Assembly (NCBI RefSeq): GCF_027111295.1
Contig: NZ_CP114287.1
Location: 1,488,001 to 1,552,000, forward strand
Reading direction: 5' to 3'
DNA from: Flavobacterium gelatinilyticum
GTDB lineage: Bacteria; Bacteroidota; Bacteroidia; Flavobacteriales; Flavobacteriaceae
DNA: 64,000 bases
Shown: in pieces, positions 16,692 through 25,428 of the stretch
Position numbering within the stretch: position 1 is the first letter of the stretch
How the letters are laid out: each line of letters opens with the position of its first letter
Position numbers and translations under genes: made by a program
The notes under the pieces: generated by a model
Seen by the model: the letters and a program-made list of their open reading frames with translations, nothing else
Told to the model about the DNA's origin: nothing
Database searches by the model: none

Positions 16692-17768
16692 ATGTCACAA
16701 GAAAAGACTGTGTTTCTAGAAACTCATAATATAAACAACAGAGCTACCGGTTTAGGGACTTTCAATTATGAATTAATCAAAGGATTATCTCAATTAGAAT
16801 TTGAAAACCTGAAATTAACATTAAATGCTACTGATACAAAACTTCTTGAAAGTGAATTTGGCAGCATATTCAATTACAATAAATACAGTAACTTATCGAG
16901 AATGAAATTTTTCAGAATCCGTAAAAAGTACGATTTGTGGCATTCTGTAAATCAAAATATAAAAGTTGAACCTTTTTCTACAACCAAATATCTACTAACT
17001 ATTCATGATGTGAATTTTGCTGAAGAAATATCTTCTGATCACAATCATAAGAAAAACAAGCTTTTTATAGAAAAACTAAACAAAGCGACTGCAATTACCT
17101 ATATATCTGAATTTGCAAAAAAACAAACGCATCAGTACTTTAATGTTCCTAACGTTCCTGAGCATGTTATATACAACGGAAATCCGATCACTGAAATACT
17201 TGATACGTCTTCATATACAGCAAATGTCCCGGTTGATAAACCATTTTTTTATACTATTGGTGATTTTATAGAAAGAAAAAATTATGAAGCTATTATTACT
17301 ATGATGAAGTTAATAAAAGATCATAATTTGATTATTTCAGGTAATAATGATAAGAAATACGGAGAAAAAATAAAGCAGTTAATCAGCGATAACAGTTTAT
17401 CAAATCAGGTTTTTTTAACCGGAAAAGTGACAGATCAGGGCAAGCAGTTTTTCATGAAAAACTGTACTGCATTTCTTTTTCCTTCAATTAGAGAAGGATT
17501 TGGATTACCGCCTATCGAAGCAATGAGTTTTGGTAAACCAACGTTTTTGTCTGACAAAACTTCGCTGCCGGAAATTGGAGGAAACGCCGCAAAATACTGG
17601 TCTGATTTTGATCCTGAGTATATGAAAACCATATTGTTTGACGGACTAAACAGTTTTGAAAACAATAAAGCAGAAAATGAATTGCTTTTTAAACAAAGAG
17701 CCGCGAGTTTTAACTGGAAAACTGCTGCTTCTGAATACTTAAAAGTCTATAATGAGATTTTAGTATAG
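16692..17768 (+). CDS. Family 4 glycosyltransferase
   Basis: A 358-residue GT-B retaining enzyme. The N-domain carries RATGLGTFNYELIKGLS (acceptor loop). The C-domain has FYTIGDFIERKNYEAII and the donor-binding E-x7-E motif in REGFGLPPIEAM, followed by SLPEIGG. It uses a nucleotide sugar and acts on the cytoplasmic face during polysaccharide or LPS assembly. The sugar is unknown. It diverges from the LPS kinase gene over an 80-bp gap that carries a weak TATTTTCG box at 16,672. Confidence 0.9.
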   Translation: MSQEKTVFLETHNINNRATGLGTFNYELIKGLSQLEFENLKLTLNATDTKLLESEFGSIFNYNKYSNLSRMKFFRIRKKYDLWHSVNQNIKVEPFSTTKYLLTIHDVNFAEEISSDHNHKKNKLFIEKLNKATAITYISEFAKKQTHQYFNVPNVPEHVIYNGNPITEILDTSSYTANVPVDKPFFYTIGDFIERKNYEAIITMMKLIKDHNLIISGNNDKKYGEKIKQLISDNSLSNQVFLTGKVTDQGKQFFMKNCTAFLFPSIREGFGLPPIEAMSFGKPTFLSDKTSLPEIGGNAAKYWSDFDPEYMKTILFDGLNSFENNKAENELLFKQRAASFNWKTAASEYLKVYNEILV

Positions 17769-17829
17769 TATTATAAATCAATCAACCCCGCTTAACAGAT
17801 TGAATTATTAAAACTACAAGTCACCAATT

Positions 17830-18801
17830 ATGAATATAACCCTTATAAGTTTAGATAATCTGGGACTTAACGAATATATTTCGTCAAGTCTTATAAAACA
17901 AGGACATATTGTACGTCATATAAATTTTAGAGATTACAAATACGAATACCCTTCTTTTTTTCACAGAATTTATAATTTTATTTTGAAAGCTTTTTTCAAG
18001 AAAAATTTAAAAACCCAGCATCATGGAAAAGAAATACTAAAGGAATTACAAAAGAACGATCAAATTCAGGATATAATTCTAACTATAAAAGGTGATTTTA
18101 TTGATCCTCAAAGCATTGCAAAATTTAAAAACTATACTAAAAAATCGATAGGTTTTTTTAATGACAATATATATCGCTGTCCAAAAATCAAAAGAGTTAT
18201 ATCTGGTTTTGATGAAGCTTATTCTTTTGAAAGAGAGGACTGTGAAAATTTCAAGTTAAATTTTGCTCCAAATTGGATTTATACTAAAAATACTTCTTCG
18301 CGTAGTGAAATTACTTCAGAATTTGGCGTTTTCAATATTAGCACAATCGACAAAAGACTTTCAATATTAATTCGAATAGCAAGGGAATTAAAATCTAAAA
18401 AAATAAATTTCAAGTTTATCGTTTACGATAAAAGCAATAAACACAAAACAGGAGATGACGGCATTACGTATATTAATAAACACATGCCTTTGCATGAAGT
18501 TAATGAATATACAGATCGTTCAAATGTATTATTAGATATTCACAGAAAAGGCCAGTATGGTTTAACTTTTAGAATTTTTGAAAGTCTGGGATTAGAAAAA
18601 AAGCTCATTACTACTAATCCTGACATAAAAAACTATGACTTCTACAATCCGAATAATATTCTTGTAGTTGACGAAAACAATCCTTTTATACCAGCTTCTT
18701 TTTTTGAAAATAAATATGAAAAAATCCCTGATTCGATTTATAAAAAGTATACTGTAGAGGGCTGGATAGAAAATGTAATTTTCAACAATCTAAACAATTA
18801 A
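17830..18801 (+). CDS. CgeB-like glycosyltransferase
   Basis: A 323-residue GT-B-like protein. The N-terminal half (MNITLISLDNLGLNEYISSS) and a C-terminal half with MPLHEVNEYTDRSNVLLDIH and GLTFRIFESLGLEKKLITTN resemble the CgeB/LPS-biosynthesis glycosyltransferases of Bacteroidota: the Phe-Arg-x-Phe-Glu box stands where other GT-B enzymes have their donor-binding Glu. Its sugar specificity is unknown. It follows the family 4 enzyme by 61 bp on the same strand and is probably in the same transcript. A short inverted repeat (CTGCAA/TTGCAG) lies 30 bp after the stop. Confidence 0.8.
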   Translation: MNITLISLDNLGLNEYISSSLIKQGHIVRHINFRDYKYEYPSFFHRIYNFILKAFFKKNLKTQHHGKEILKELQKNDQIQDIILTIKGDFIDPQSIAKFKNYTKKSIGFFNDNIYRCPKIKRVISGFDEAYSFEREDCENFKLNFAPNWIYTKNTSSRSEITSEFGVFNISTIDKRLSILIRIARELKSKKINFKFIVYDKSNKHKTGDDGITYINKHMPLHEVNEYTDRSNVLLDIHRKGQYGLTFRIFESLGLEKKLITTNPDIKNYDFYNPNNILVVDENNPFIPASFFENKYEKIPDSIYKKYTVEGWIENVIFNNLNN

Positions 18802-18896
18802 AACATCTCAATTATATAAATAAAAAAACTGCAAGTTTCGATTAGAAAATTGCAGCTGGAGTTATTTAAAAGTTTATAATCAAATCCTGAAATAAA

Positions 18897-19763
18897 CTAT
18901 TTTTTCGTTAAATATTTGAACCATTGCCCAAAGTTTTTCTTCCAGATATAGAAATCTGAAGGAAATACATTTTTAAAGTCTAGATTTTCACCTATTTCCG
19001 TAAAAGTTGTCCCTTTAACAAACGCCAGTTTTTTCCATTTTTCCGGTTCTATGTAAAAGAAGTTTCGCATACTTTTATAGTTGCTTTCATTTACCGTCTC
19101 CCACTTTTGCAAAAATTCTTGTTTGTTGATGTCTGTATCATGTCCCCAGTTATTAAACTTCATTTCAAGTTCTTCTTTGGTTCTTGAAATACATTCATGA
19201 AGGACTAAACCTTTATAATAGATAATTCTTTTACGGGTCTGTCTTCCAACTTTATAACTTGGATAATTGGTAGCTACCATTATTTTTGTAGGCTTTTCTA
19301 CATACAAAATACCACCGTCTACCCTTTTGTACATATTAATCAGGTAAGGCGAAATCTGGATCTGTTTTTTTTCAGGATTATTCAGATAATGGTTTTTAGA
19401 TTTTAAATACTTAACAAATCCTTTAAAATCCAAAAAGTATTCATCGGCATCAAGCTGAATAAGCCAGTTACCAATCCCCATTCTTTCTGCCAGTATTTTT
19501 CTTTCTTGAACCTCACACTGCATACTTGTTAATTCAGGATGGTAAAAGTTTTCTTCGACAAGCTGTATTTTAGAATCAACATCTATTGATTTTAACCAAT
19601 CGAAAAACTCATTTTGTATAACAAAAGTTTCCCCTTTCCAGGTTTTTCTTTCTTTATCAATTGCTAAAAAAATCGAATCAGAATCTCTATATATTTGAGG
19701 AATAGCTATTTTCAACAATTCATAATCATAAGACACCAAAAATCCAACCTGAATTCGTTTCAT
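18897..19763 (-). CDS. Glycosyltransferase family 2-like protein
   Basis: A 288-residue putative GT-A transferase. The N-terminus (QVGFLVSYDYELLKIAIPQI) and the metal-binding DxD in NWLIQLDADEYF are visible; a Trp/Tyr-rich C-terminal region follows. It looks like the family 2 or 92-type transferases common in O-polysaccharide loci, but the match is weaker than for its neighbours. It has its own promoter (19,783-19,812), is convergent with the preceding gene and divergent from the next. Confidence 0.75.
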   Translation of the reverse strand: MKRIQVGFLVSYDYELLKIAIPQIYRDSDSIFLAIDKERKTWKGETFVIQNEFFDWLKSIDVDSKIQLVEENFYHPELTSMQCEVQERKILAERMGIGNWLIQLDADEYFLDFKGFVKYLKSKNHYLNNPEKKQIQISPYLINMYKRVDGGILYVEKPTKIMVATNYPSYKVGRQTRKRIIYYKGLVLHECISRTKEELEMKFNNWGHDTDINKQEFLQKWETVNESNYKSMRNFFYIEPEKWKKLAFVKGTTFTEIGENLDFKNVFPSDFYIWKKNFGQWFKYLTKK

Positions 19764-19782
19764 TTATTTTGTTTTATTAGGG

Positions 19783-19812
19783 CAAAGATAATAACATTCG
19801 GACATTATCAAT
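19783..19812 (-). promoter_or_regulatory. Promoter of the gene ending at 18,897
   Basis: On the minus strand TTG, an 18-bp spacer and TATCTTTG are present, with the box 19 bp before the ATG. Confidence 0.6.
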
Positions 19813-19855
19813 GAAAATTACATTTTATTTTTTAAGATAATTTTAACTTAAATAT

Positions 19856-19863
19856 TATCTTTG
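19856..19863 (+). promoter_or_regulatory. -7 box for the glycosyltransferase gene at 19,883
   Basis: TATCTTTG matches TAnnTTTG and ends 19 bp before the ATG. Confidence 0.55.
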
Positions 19864-19882
19864 TCATGTTAAAACAAAAATC

Positions 19883-20890
19883 ATGCTAGAACCTGAAATT
19901 TCAGTAATAATGCCCGTTTTTAATGCTTCTTCTTTTTTAAAAGAGAGTATTGAAAGTATTTTAAACCAAACTTTTTCAAATTTTGAGCTCATCATTTTAA
20001 ACGATAAATCCACAGATTCAAGTTTAGATATTATAAAAGAATTACAAGCTAAAGACAGCCGAATTATAGTAATTGACAAAGCTCAGAATGTTGGTCCGGC
20101 AAATCTTAGGAATGAAGGTTTTAACGCTTCAAAAGGACAATATATTGCCTTAATGGACGCTGATGATATTGCATTACCTGCCCGTTTTGAAAAACAGCTG
20201 GATTTTTTAAAGAACAACCCCGAGGTTGGCGTATGCGGCACCGGGTTTACTTTTTTTGGCGCCGAAAGCAAAACTATTAAACACAGTGAGCATCATGATG
20301 CGATAAAAGTTTCCTTTTTACACAGCTGTAACATTGGAAACCCAACCGTAATGCTGAAAAAAGAGGTTTTAGGCGATTTCAAATTTGAAAATGAATATGT
20401 TCCGGTTGAAGATTATGATTTATGGAGCAGACTTCTGGCGAAAACAAAATTCTACAACATACCGGAATCTCTTTTAAATTACAGGCAGCATACCTGTAAC
20501 ATCAGCAAAACGAAAATTGAAAACGTAAACCGATCTGTAAGAAAGGTTAAAATAAATCAGTTAAAGAAATTAGGAATCGATCCATCTGAGCCAAATATTG
20601 ATTTTTACCTGAATGCAGTTTCTTTGCGTAAAAAGCTTTCAGCAGAAGATATTATTGAAACTATAAAAGCTTCGAAGCATATTCTTTCGCAAAATGAAAA
20701 AATCGGTTATTTCAATCAGCAAATACTAACGAATCATATCAATAAAGTATTGGTTCGCTCTATTCGAAATGCGGGTAATTACAACCTCTCTTTTTATCGA
20801 TATTTACAAAAAAATGAAAGTACATTGTTCAGAAGAATCAATGTACTTGACAGAATCATTTTGTTTTTTAAATCTCTGGCGTCAAAATAA
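19883..20890 (+). CDS. Family 2 glycosyltransferase (WcaA-like)
   Basis: A 335-residue GT-A enzyme. It shows the classical ISVIMPVFNASSFLKES start, LNDKSTDSSLD (donor loop), NVGPANLRNEGF, the DxD in LMDADDIA, and a later PVEDYDLWSRLL segment with the catalytic base region. It has no transmembrane helices and is probably membrane-associated during O-unit or core synthesis. It is convergent with the acyl-modification operon, 7 bp apart. Confidence 0.92.
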   Translation: MLEPEISVIMPVFNASSFLKESIESILNQTFSNFELIILNDKSTDSSLDIIKELQAKDSRIIVIDKAQNVGPANLRNEGFNASKGQYIALMDADDIALPARFEKQLDFLKNNPEVGVCGTGFTFFGAESKTIKHSEHHDAIKVSFLHSCNIGNPTVMLKKEVLGDFKFENEYVPVEDYDLWSRLLAKTKFYNIPESLLNYRQHTCNISKTKIENVNRSVRKVKINQLKKLGIDPSEPNIDFYLNAVSLRKKLSAEDIIETIKASKHILSQNEKIGYFNQQILTNHINKVLVRSIRNAGNYNLSFYRYLQKNESTLFRRINVLDRIILFFKSLASK

Positions 20891-20897
20891 CTCAGGA

Positions 20898-21863
20898 TCA
20901 CATACAGGATTTTATATATCGCCACAGATATTTAATTTTTAAAGACAAAGAGGCTTTATCGAGAAATTCGGCAACAGCCTTTTTGGGTTCTTCATCGTTT
21001 TTAAATTCTTCACTTCTGCGTAGTTTTAAAGCCTCAAAAGCCGAAGCTTTTAATAATGAAGCTATCACTTTTTTAATATTATTTGTTCTGGCCTGCGGGA
21101 TGTTTTCAAAAATTTCTTTAATATTTAAATACGACGAATAACGCTGAAAAAACAAGGCTTTTAAGGAGTAAATACCTCCCTGATGCCATCTGTAAACGCC
21201 TCCCTGAAAATTCATAAAAGCACCTTTTCCATTAGTTAGAGCAAGCGAATAAAGTGTATTGTCTTTAAAATGAGCATAGTCTTTGAATTTTGAAAAATCT
21301 ACCGACTCTTTTCTAAAAACACTGGTTAATGTATAAGTGCAATAGGGATTAAAAATAGTATTAAAATCAACGGTATAAACAGAGGATAACGTTTCTTTAA
21401 AATCAGTAGCTTCCAGTTCACTTCCTTTTTTTATTAAATAGTCTGTCCAGGTTATTACATATTGACTGTTATTCTCTAAAAAATCTACCTGTTTCTGCAG
21501 TTTCTGTTTATCTATCCAATAATCATCACCTTCGCATAATGCAATATATTTTCCTCTTGAGATTGGAAAAGTAATCTCGCTCCAAATATTCACTTTTTGT
21601 GAGTATTGATTTTCTTTCTGCAGGATTGGTTTTATAATTAAAGGATATTTATCTGCATATTCCTGAATTACTGCTGCAGTATTATCATTTGATGCATCAT
21701 CATGAACAATAATTTCAAAAGAAAAATTAGTTTCCTGAATTAAAAAGCCCTTCAAAGTTTCACCTATAAAGTCTCCATGATTAAAGGTAGTGCAGATTAT
21801 GCTTACTAAAGGCTGGCTCTCATTATTAATCCAATTTGAAACAATTTTATTTTGATCTTTCAT
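20898..21863 (-). CDS. Family 2 glycosyltransferase, last gene of the acyl-modification operon
   Basis: A 321-residue GT-A enzyme. The start VSIICTTFNHGDFIGETL, VHDDASNDNT and the metal site CEGDDYWID are characteristic; a mid-protein FRKESVDF and an RWHQGGIYS loop follow. Similar proteins sit in O-antigen clusters that build acylated amino sugars. It is 81 bp downstream of the NeuD-like gene on the same strand, so it may transfer the finished acylated sugar. That link is an inference from position. Confidence 0.88.
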   Translation of the reverse strand: MKDQNKIVSNWINNESQPLVSIICTTFNHGDFIGETLKGFLIQETNFSFEIIVHDDASNDNTAAVIQEYADKYPLIIKPILQKENQYSQKVNIWSEITFPISRGKYIALCEGDDYWIDKQKLQKQVDFLENNSQYVITWTDYLIKKGSELEATDFKETLSSVYTVDFNTIFNPYCTYTLTSVFRKESVDFSKFKDYAHFKDNTLYSLALTNGKGAFMNFQGGVYRWHQGGIYSLKALFFQRYSSYLNIKEIFENIPQARTNNIKKVIASLLKASAFEALKLRRSEEFKNDEEPKKAVAEFLDKASLSLKIKYLWRYIKSCM

Positions 21864-21944
21864 TAATAGATAGTATTTGTAATTAAGGCTATAGTTTGAT
21901 TTGGAAGTCTGTTTTATTGCAAAACCTTTAATAGAATAACTATT

Positions 21945-22580
21945 TTAAAATTCTATTTTTTTTGCAGGTACGCCAAAAACAGTTGTATTCTCTTTTACAT
22001 TTTTAATAACCAAACTTGACGCTCCAACTGTTGCTCCTTTTCTAACAGTCACATGAGGAAGGACTGTTGCTCTGGTATTTAATGTAACTTCTTCTTCCAG
22101 AATTACAAATCCTCCCGTAAAACTATACGAACTTAAATGAGACCACTTGCAAATTTTAGTATCATGTCCCAATCCAACATATCCTTGTATGGTAACAAAA
22201 TCTTCTATTACACAGTCATTACTTATATTTGAATACATAAAAACCAGTAAGCCTTTACCAGTAATTGCATTTGTATTTAAATTTGTTGAAGGATGAATTA
22301 GATTTATAAACTTTCCTCCTTTTGCTAAAATCAATTCTGCATAATATTTTTTCCATTTTACGGTTCCCAGTGCACAAACAAAAATATCATCTTCCTGAAT
22401 TTCATAATCTTCTACAGAACCTACTATTTTTGGATAATTTTCAAACCCTTCCAAGGCGTCTGATTTATCATCTAAAAAACCCTTTATAATATACTCAATA
22501 TTAAAACCTGCGCACTGCAAAGCCAGATCGTAAACTTCACGTCCAAACCCCCTAGCTCCAATTATTATTAAATTTTTCAT
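21945..22580 (-). CDS. NeuD/PglD-family acyltransferase (left-handed beta-helix)
   Basis: A 211-residue enzyme. An N-terminal Rossmann-like domain (MKNLIIIGARGFGREVYDLA) is followed by hexapeptide repeats from ~residue 95 onward. The VGLGHDTKI segment supplies the His that acts as general base in PglD-type N-acetyltransferases, and the C-terminus VFGVPAKKIEF is standard. Known members acetylate 4-amino sugars or sialic acid with acetyl-CoA. Here it overlaps the KAS III start by one base and sits in an ACP operon, so a longer acyl donor is possible but unproven. Confidence 0.87.
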   Translation of the reverse strand: MKNLIIIGARGFGREVYDLALQCAGFNIEYIIKGFLDDKSDALEGFENYPKIVGSVEDYEIQEDDIFVCALGTVKWKKYYAELILAKGGKFINLIHPSTNLNTNAITGKGLLVFMYSNISNDCVIEDFVTIQGYVGLGHDTKICKWSHLSSYSFTGGFVILEEEVTLNTRATVLPHVTVRKGATVGASSLVIKNVKENTTVFGVPAKKIEF

Positions 22581-23590
22581 TAATTACCAATGATTAAATT
22601 ACAAGCCCCCCAAGAATATCCCACACCAAAACCTGCTAATACAACATTTTTCGCTTCGTTAAATTTCGCCTGTTTCTGGGCTTCATATATTGCTATAGGA
22701 ATCGTTGATGAAACAGTATTTCCGCAATGTTCCATTGCTATAAAAAACTTATCTTCAGGAATTTTTATTTTCTTTCTTAAATGGTTCAGCATATATTTAT
22801 TTGCCTGATGAAAGATAAATAAATCAATATCATCTTTTGATAAATCTGACTTTTCTAAAATAGATTCAGTCAATTTAGGAACAAATTCTCCTGTGAAGTT
22901 GAAAATTTCAGTTCCGTTCATAAATAGATTCTTATCGTTTCTTATGTTTCCAAATTCATCCTCAATATCTTCATTTTCTGAAACTGGATAACGCATACCG
23001 CCTTGTTTTACAATCAGATTCTCTGCACCTTTTCCATCTGTACCAAAAACAAATTTCTCAATAGAACAAAAACCATTCTCACTGGAAATTAAAGTTGCCG
23101 CCGAGGCATCTCCAAAAATAGTTTTGTTGCTCTTGTCTTTTGGATGAATGAATTTAGAATAAGTTTCAGCAGTAATCAACAAAACGTTTTGGGCCATTGA
23201 GCCCGCAATTAATCCTTTTGCCAAACTCAATCCATAAACAAAACCTGAACAGCCTAAATTAAAGTCCAGAGCGCCAATAGAAGTTTTCAAACCTAACTTT
23301 TCCTGAATAATACAGGCTGTTGTTGGTAAAAAATAATCAGGGCTCTGAGTACAGAACAATAAAAAATCTATACTGGATTTATCAATATTATGCTCTTTAA
23401 ATAATTTTTCTGCCGCTTTCACAGCCATATCCGATGAGAATTCATCAGCCGCACTAATATGACGAGAATTAATACCTGTTTTGGAACTGATTTTTTCAAT
23501 ATCCCATTCCGGGAAATCTTTATTAATCAAATCATTTGACAAAATTGCCTCAGGAAGATAATATGAGACAGCTTTAATATACGCTTTCAT
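22580..23590 (-). CDS. 3-oxoacyl-ACP synthase III family protein (KAS III-like, copy 2)
   Basis: A 336-residue thiolase-fold condensing enzyme related to FabH. The catalytic triad is intact: Cys in NLGCSGFVYG, His in FIFHQANKYM, Asn in HCGNTVSSTIP. FabH-type enzymes condense acyl-CoA or acyl-ACP with malonyl-ACP. It shares the operon with a second KAS III, an ACP and an SDR, so it probably extends a short acyl chain for sugar acylation, not for membrane lipids. It is followed by the NeuD-like gene with a one-base overlap and preceded by the SDR at 6 bp. Confidence 0.9.
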   Translation of the reverse strand: MKAYIKAVSYYLPEAILSNDLINKDFPEWDIEKISSKTGINSRHISAADEFSSDMAVKAAEKLFKEHNIDKSSIDFLLFCTQSPDYFLPTTACIIQEKLGLKTSIGALDFNLGCSGFVYGLSLAKGLIAGSMAQNVLLITAETYSKFIHPKDKSNKTIFGDASAATLISSENGFCSIEKFVFGTDGKGAENLIVKQGGMRYPVSENEDIEDEFGNIRNDKNLFMNGTEIFNFTGEFVPKLTESILEKSDLSKDDIDLFIFHQANKYMLNHLRKKIKIPEDKFFIAMEHCGNTVSSTIPIAIYEAQKQAKFNEAKNVVLAGFGVGYSWGACNLIIGN

Positions 23591-23596
23591 TTCTTG

Positions 23597-24340
23597 TTAT
23601 ATTGTTGAAGTTCTGCCGCCGTCTAAGACTATATTTTGCCCCGTGATCCAGCTTCCAGCTTCTGATAATAAAAAAACAATAGGATTTGCAACTTGAATTG
23701 GATCTCCATATCCTAATGGATATTTTTTTTCATCTTCCTGAATTACTTCTAATGATAAATTTTCGATAGATTTTGAAGTTATTTCTGTTTTAACCATACC
23801 TGGCGATACACAATTTACACGTATTTTATTTGATGCAAATTCATTTGCCCAAACTTTTGATATGGCGATCAATGCTCCTTTACTGGCAGCATAAATCCCG
23901 TTTCCTTTCATACCAAATAATCCGGCAACTGAAGAAACCAGAACAATAGAACTTCCTTTATTAATTTTTTTCTTTTTAAAAATTAAATTAACCAAATAAG
24001 CAATTGAATCAAAATTTATACTTCTCATATCATTCATTAACTCCTCTGAATAAAATTTTACAGGAGCAAGTGAGACTATACCTGCCGAATGAACAATTCC
24101 GTCAATATTTTCAATTTGATCAACAATAGCTTTGATATCTTCCATTTTAGATAAATCTGCTGCTATAAAAGTATTTCCACTTCCGCATTCTTCAACTAAG
24201 TTTTCAAGAAAATCTTTTCGTCTCGCTACTGCTATAAAAGATCCGCCTTGTCTGGCAATTGCCAGGCAAGTTTCGTAACCAATACCTGACGATGCTCCGG
24301 TTACCAATATTTTTTTTCCTGATAAATCAAATGGATTCAT
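23597..24340 (-). CDS. SDR oxidoreductase, FabG-like ketoreductase
   Basis: A 247-residue short-chain dehydrogenase. It has the Rossmann motif TGASSGIG near residue 15, a catalytic Ser in VLVSSVAG, YAASK (Tyr and Lys) and a C-terminal SWITGQNIVLDGG typical of FabG-like reductases. Arg/Lys after the first strand (VARRKDF) suggests NADPH. In this operon the natural role is reduction of a 3-oxoacyl-ACP made by the KAS III pair to a 3-hydroxyacyl-ACP. It is tightly packed between the KAS III and Rieske genes. Confidence 0.9.
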   Translation of the reverse strand: MNPFDLSGKKILVTGASSGIGYETCLAIARQGGSFIAVARRKDFLENLVEECGSGNTFIAADLSKMEDIKAIVDQIENIDGIVHSAGIVSLAPVKFYSEELMNDMRSINFDSIAYLVNLIFKKKKINKGSSIVLVSSVAGLFGMKGNGIYAASKGALIAISKVWANEFASNKIRVNCVSPGMVKTEITSKSIENLSLEVIQEDEKKYPLGYGDPIQVANPIVFLLSEAGSWITGQNIVLDGGRTSTI

Positions 24341-24345
24341 TTTTC

Positions 24346-25428
24346 TTACTTTAATTCTTCTTTACTGTTTAAAAACTCATAGTATTTTAAAATTCTAAAT
24401 TCCTCTTCTCCAAATATTGGGGAATGATCTTTAAAATTTACCAGATTTGACTGAATGTTTTCAATTATCTTTTTATCTTCATTTAAAACTAAATCCAGAG
24501 ATTCATTAGAGCTATTATTAATAAAGTCAATAATATTTTGTTCTGATTCGTTTAATTCTCTCTCAAATTTTGAAGAAAAATAACGTACTCTTAAATTAGT
24601 CTTAGAAGGAGATTCAGGCAGCATAAATCCAAGATAAAATCCTTTTCCTTCGACCGAACTTACAAATGCATTTGGATAAATATGAAAATGAAGATAACCC
24701 TGTGTTTTAAAAGTTCTGTCTGTTAAAGATTTTTCAATAATTTTATTTGCCTTAACACCATCTGCTTTTGGAAACTCGCACCAGCTGTGGGCATTAAAAA
24801 AATCAAATTTTTCAGGTGCAGCTGAACCAAATCCCATTTTTGCGAATGAATTTTCATGAACAGCTGTACAATGATAGCATTCTAAAACATTTTCAACTAA
24901 AAGTTTCCAGTTTACTTTATGTTCAATCGAGTAATCAATTGTTTTTGTCCCAAAATGTCTGCTTATTTCTTCTAAGGGCTGATAAATATTTCCTAGATAT
25001 TCTTTCAGAGTTTGATTAAAATCTTTGTTAAGTTTTAAAAAAATAAAGTCTCCGCATTCAGCCACTTCATATTCTTTTAATTTCAGTTCGTTTATTTGAT
25101 CTCTTTCAAATGAATTACGACACATTAAACCTACTACATTCCCTTTTTTTCCGTACTTCCAGTTATGATATAAACAAGATGAGACCCTGTTTCCAAATGA
25201 TTCTTCATGAATAGTATTGAATCTGTGGAGACAAACATTTTGAAAAGATTTAATAGTACCGTTAAAATTTTGAATGAAAATTTTATTGTCAAAATATTCA
25301 AAAGCTACAAAATCATTATTGTTTACTAACTCATTTTTGTGAGCTGCCAGAATCCATGACTCATTTATAAATAAAGATTTTTCTTTTTGATAAACCTCTT
25401 CATCTATATATCTTAAATTTTTTATCAT
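24346..25428 (-). CDS. Rieske non-haem iron oxygenase (ring-hydroxylating alpha-subunit type)
   Basis: A 360-residue oxygenase. The Rieske [2Fe-2S] ligands are C-L-H (in NVCLHRF) and C-L-Y-H (in SSCLYHNW). The mononuclear iron site is in NVLECYHCTAVHENSF (two His). A separate beta-subunit gene is not present. Such enzymes hydroxylate or desaturate unactivated carbons using electrons from a reductase, which is not encoded nearby. Between two KAS III genes the likely substrate is an acyl-ACP or acylated sugar, an inference. Its start overlaps the stop of the upstream KAS III by 4 bp. Confidence 0.9.
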   Translation of the reverse strand: MIKNLRYIDEEVYQKEKSLFINESWILAAHKNELVNNNDFVAFEYFDNKIFIQNFNGTIKSFQNVCLHRFNTIHEESFGNRVSSCLYHNWKYGKKGNVVGLMCRNSFERDQINELKLKEYEVAECGDFIFLKLNKDFNQTLKEYLGNIYQPLEEISRHFGTKTIDYSIEHKVNWKLLVENVLECYHCTAVHENSFAKMGFGSAAPEKFDFFNAHSWCEFPKADGVKANKIIEKSLTDRTFKTQGYLHFHIYPNAFVSSVEGKGFYLGFMLPESPSKTNLRVRYFSSKFERELNESEQNIIDFINNSSNESLDLVLNEDKKIIENIQSNLVNFKDHSPIFGEEEFRILKYYEFLNSKEELK